From Gammaproteobacteria bacterium (GTDB lineage Bacteria; Pseudomonadota; Gammaproteobacteria; Steroidobacterales; Rariloculaceae): a stretch of 64,000 nt of DNA. The stretch lies in assembly GCA_022826245.1 (NCBI GenBank), contig JAJDVG010000008.1:1-64000 (forward strand), in the 5' to 3' direction. The position numbers were made by a program, and so were the translations under genes. This document shows, piece after piece, positions 63,015 to 64,000 of this stretch. Within the stretch, counting starts at the first letter, position 1, and each line of letters starts with the position of its first letter. Below the pieces are notes generated by a model. That model was not told the DNA's origin. It worked only from the letters and a program-made list of their open reading frames with translations, and did not search any database.

Positions 63015-64000
63015 ATGATGAAACGCATCGCTATTTCCGGTTTCTGCCTGATCGTGATGGCGGCAAGCGATTCCGGCTTCACGCACCACTCTTCAGTGGT
63101 CTTCGACAACACGGCGACCATCCTGAAGACCGGCACGGTCAGCGAGTTCATATTCCGCAATCCGCACCTGATCATCGGGCTCGAAGTGCCTGACGAAAAC
63201 GGCGAGACGGTGACCTGGAACATCGAAGGCCAGAGCATCGCCGCCATGCAGGCCATGGGCTTCGACAGAAACTCCATCGAGATCGGCGACGAGATCACGA
63301 TGAAGATCTATCCGCTGCGCTCCGGCCAACCGGGCGGTCTCGTGGAAGGGCTCATCGGCGCCAACGGCCGCGCTTACAACATGGATGCGCCCGCGCCATC
63401 GGCGCACCGGCAAACGTATCCCGCACTCATGGAATGGGTACCGCCTCCGGAAGGCGAAACGTGGCAGGAACGAGAGCGAAAAACGCGGCCGACTCAACTG
63501 CCCGTTGTCTCGCAGGGTCTGGCGCCCGGCGATGCCCCGGCAACCGGCCAGATGGCCGGCGCGCTCGATCCGGACAATCTGGCGAGAGAGCGCCCGCCGG
63601 CGCCGTTCGATCTGACCGGCGTCTGGCAATTCCGCGGTGAGGATGAGTGGCGGGCCAACTACGGCTCGTTCGAATTCAAGCCGAAACCCAGATTGACGCC
63701 GAAAGCGCAGGCGTACTTGGACGCCTACATCGAGGCCAGCAACCGCGGCGAACGTTTCGGCGATCCGACAGCGCTGTGTTATCCGCCGGGAATGCCGCGT
63801 TTCATGACGCGCTACGGTTCCCTGATGATGCTGCAGTACCCCACGGCGATATACATGGTGTCGCGCCTTAACAATGACTACCGTGTGATATATCTCGACG
63901 GTCGCGAACGGCTGCCGGACGGCCAGTTGGACCGAAACTGGCACGGCGAATCCCTGGGATCCTGGGACGGCGATACGCTGGTCGTCGAGACCACCGGCTT
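63015..64000 (+). CDS. DUF6152 family periplasmic protein (3' end outside window)
   Basis: ATG 63015 is preceded by AGGGAG. The open frame runs to the window end without a stop. It begins with a signal peptide (ISGFCLIVMAASDSGFTHHS), followed by FDNTATILKTGTVSEF and FRNPHLIIGL, typical of DUF6152. WDGDTLVVETTGF is at the cut end. Tandem with 61992-63002, and longer because of a middle insertion (PAPSAHRQTYPALMEW and onwards). Confidence 0.87.
   Translation, partial: MMKRIAISGFCLIVMAASDSGFTHHSSVVFDNTATILKTGTVSEFIFRNPHLIIGLEVPDENGETVTWNIEGQSIAAMQAMGFDRNSIEIGDEITMKIYPLRSGQPGGLVEGLIGANGRAYNMDAPAPSAHRQTYPALMEWVPPPEGETWQERERKTRPTQLPVVSQGLAPGDAPATGQMAGALDPDNLARERPPAPFDLTGVWQFRGEDEWRANYGSFEFKPKPRLTPKAQAYLDAYIEASNRGERFGDPTALCYPPGMPRFMTRYGSLMMLQYPTAIYMVSRLNNDYRVIYLDGRERLPDGQLDRNWHGESLGSWDGDTLVVETTG

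Overview
This is a GC-rich, gene-dense bacterial chromosome segment. It looks like an environmental or uncultured gammaproteobacterium: lipoprotein and Tat signals, outer-membrane barrel, RND pumps, RarA, cytochrome P460, and the DUF1592/DUF1552/ankyrin trio common in heterotrophic marine or soil lineages. The taxonomic guess is an inference from gene content only. No rRNA, tRNA, CRISPR array or insertion sequence was recognised.

Layout. (i) 1-13.1 kb is mostly a minus-strand run of exported catabolic genes: two cytochrome-c/beta-propeller lipoproteins (one cut by the window edge), a Tat-exported M24-like protein, an arylsulfatase, a lipoprotein amidase, a DUF924 protein, a DUF6152 protein and an HAE1-type RND pump with its adaptor. 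(ii) 13.2-24.6 kb holds a second amidase, rarA, the DUF1592-DUF1552-ankyrin operon, and a translationally coupled DUF1295 / 63-aa peptide / cytochrome P460 set. (iii) 24.9-27.4 kb encodes an AlkB-type diiron hydroxylase fused to what looks like a degenerate GlnE adenylyltransferase domain.

(iv) 27.4-44.5 kb is the highlight: a RiPP gene cluster of the nitrile-hydratase-leader (NHLP) / TOMM type. A tiny precursor gene (31140-31391, plus strand, with its own promoter, strong ribosome site and textbook terminator) ends in SAG-LCCCW, so the predicted core is only five residues. Around it on the minus strand lie a fused ThiF-like/YcaO cyclodehydratase, an NHLP domain fused to a terpene-cyclase-like alpha/alpha-barrel protein, an unrecognised 372-aa protein, a C39 peptidase-ABC exporter, a second NHLP-type ABC exporter, a very short HlyD-like adaptor, a flavin-dependent tryptophan-halogenase homologue, and an RND exporter / LolA-like protein / outer-membrane barrel set. 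The simplest reading is a small tris-azole peptide with a possibly halogenated C-terminal Trp that is cleaved and exported by the C39 transporter.

(v) 44.7-49.9 kb carries a second arylsulfatase and a PstI/BsuBI-type restriction-modification operon. Its first gene is a ribbon-helix-helix regulator, preceded by a striking 37-bp operator with four TGCTGC half-sites. (vi) 50-64 kb is catabolic again: a class III CoA-transferase, a 2-hydroxycarboxylate transporter, AtuA (DUF1446) and DUF4387; a secreted beta-helix protein, an SDR, an NHL-propeller lipoprotein; and a p-cresol-methylhydroxylase-like flavoprotein with its cytochrome c, followed by two tandem DUF6152 genes, the last cut by the window end.
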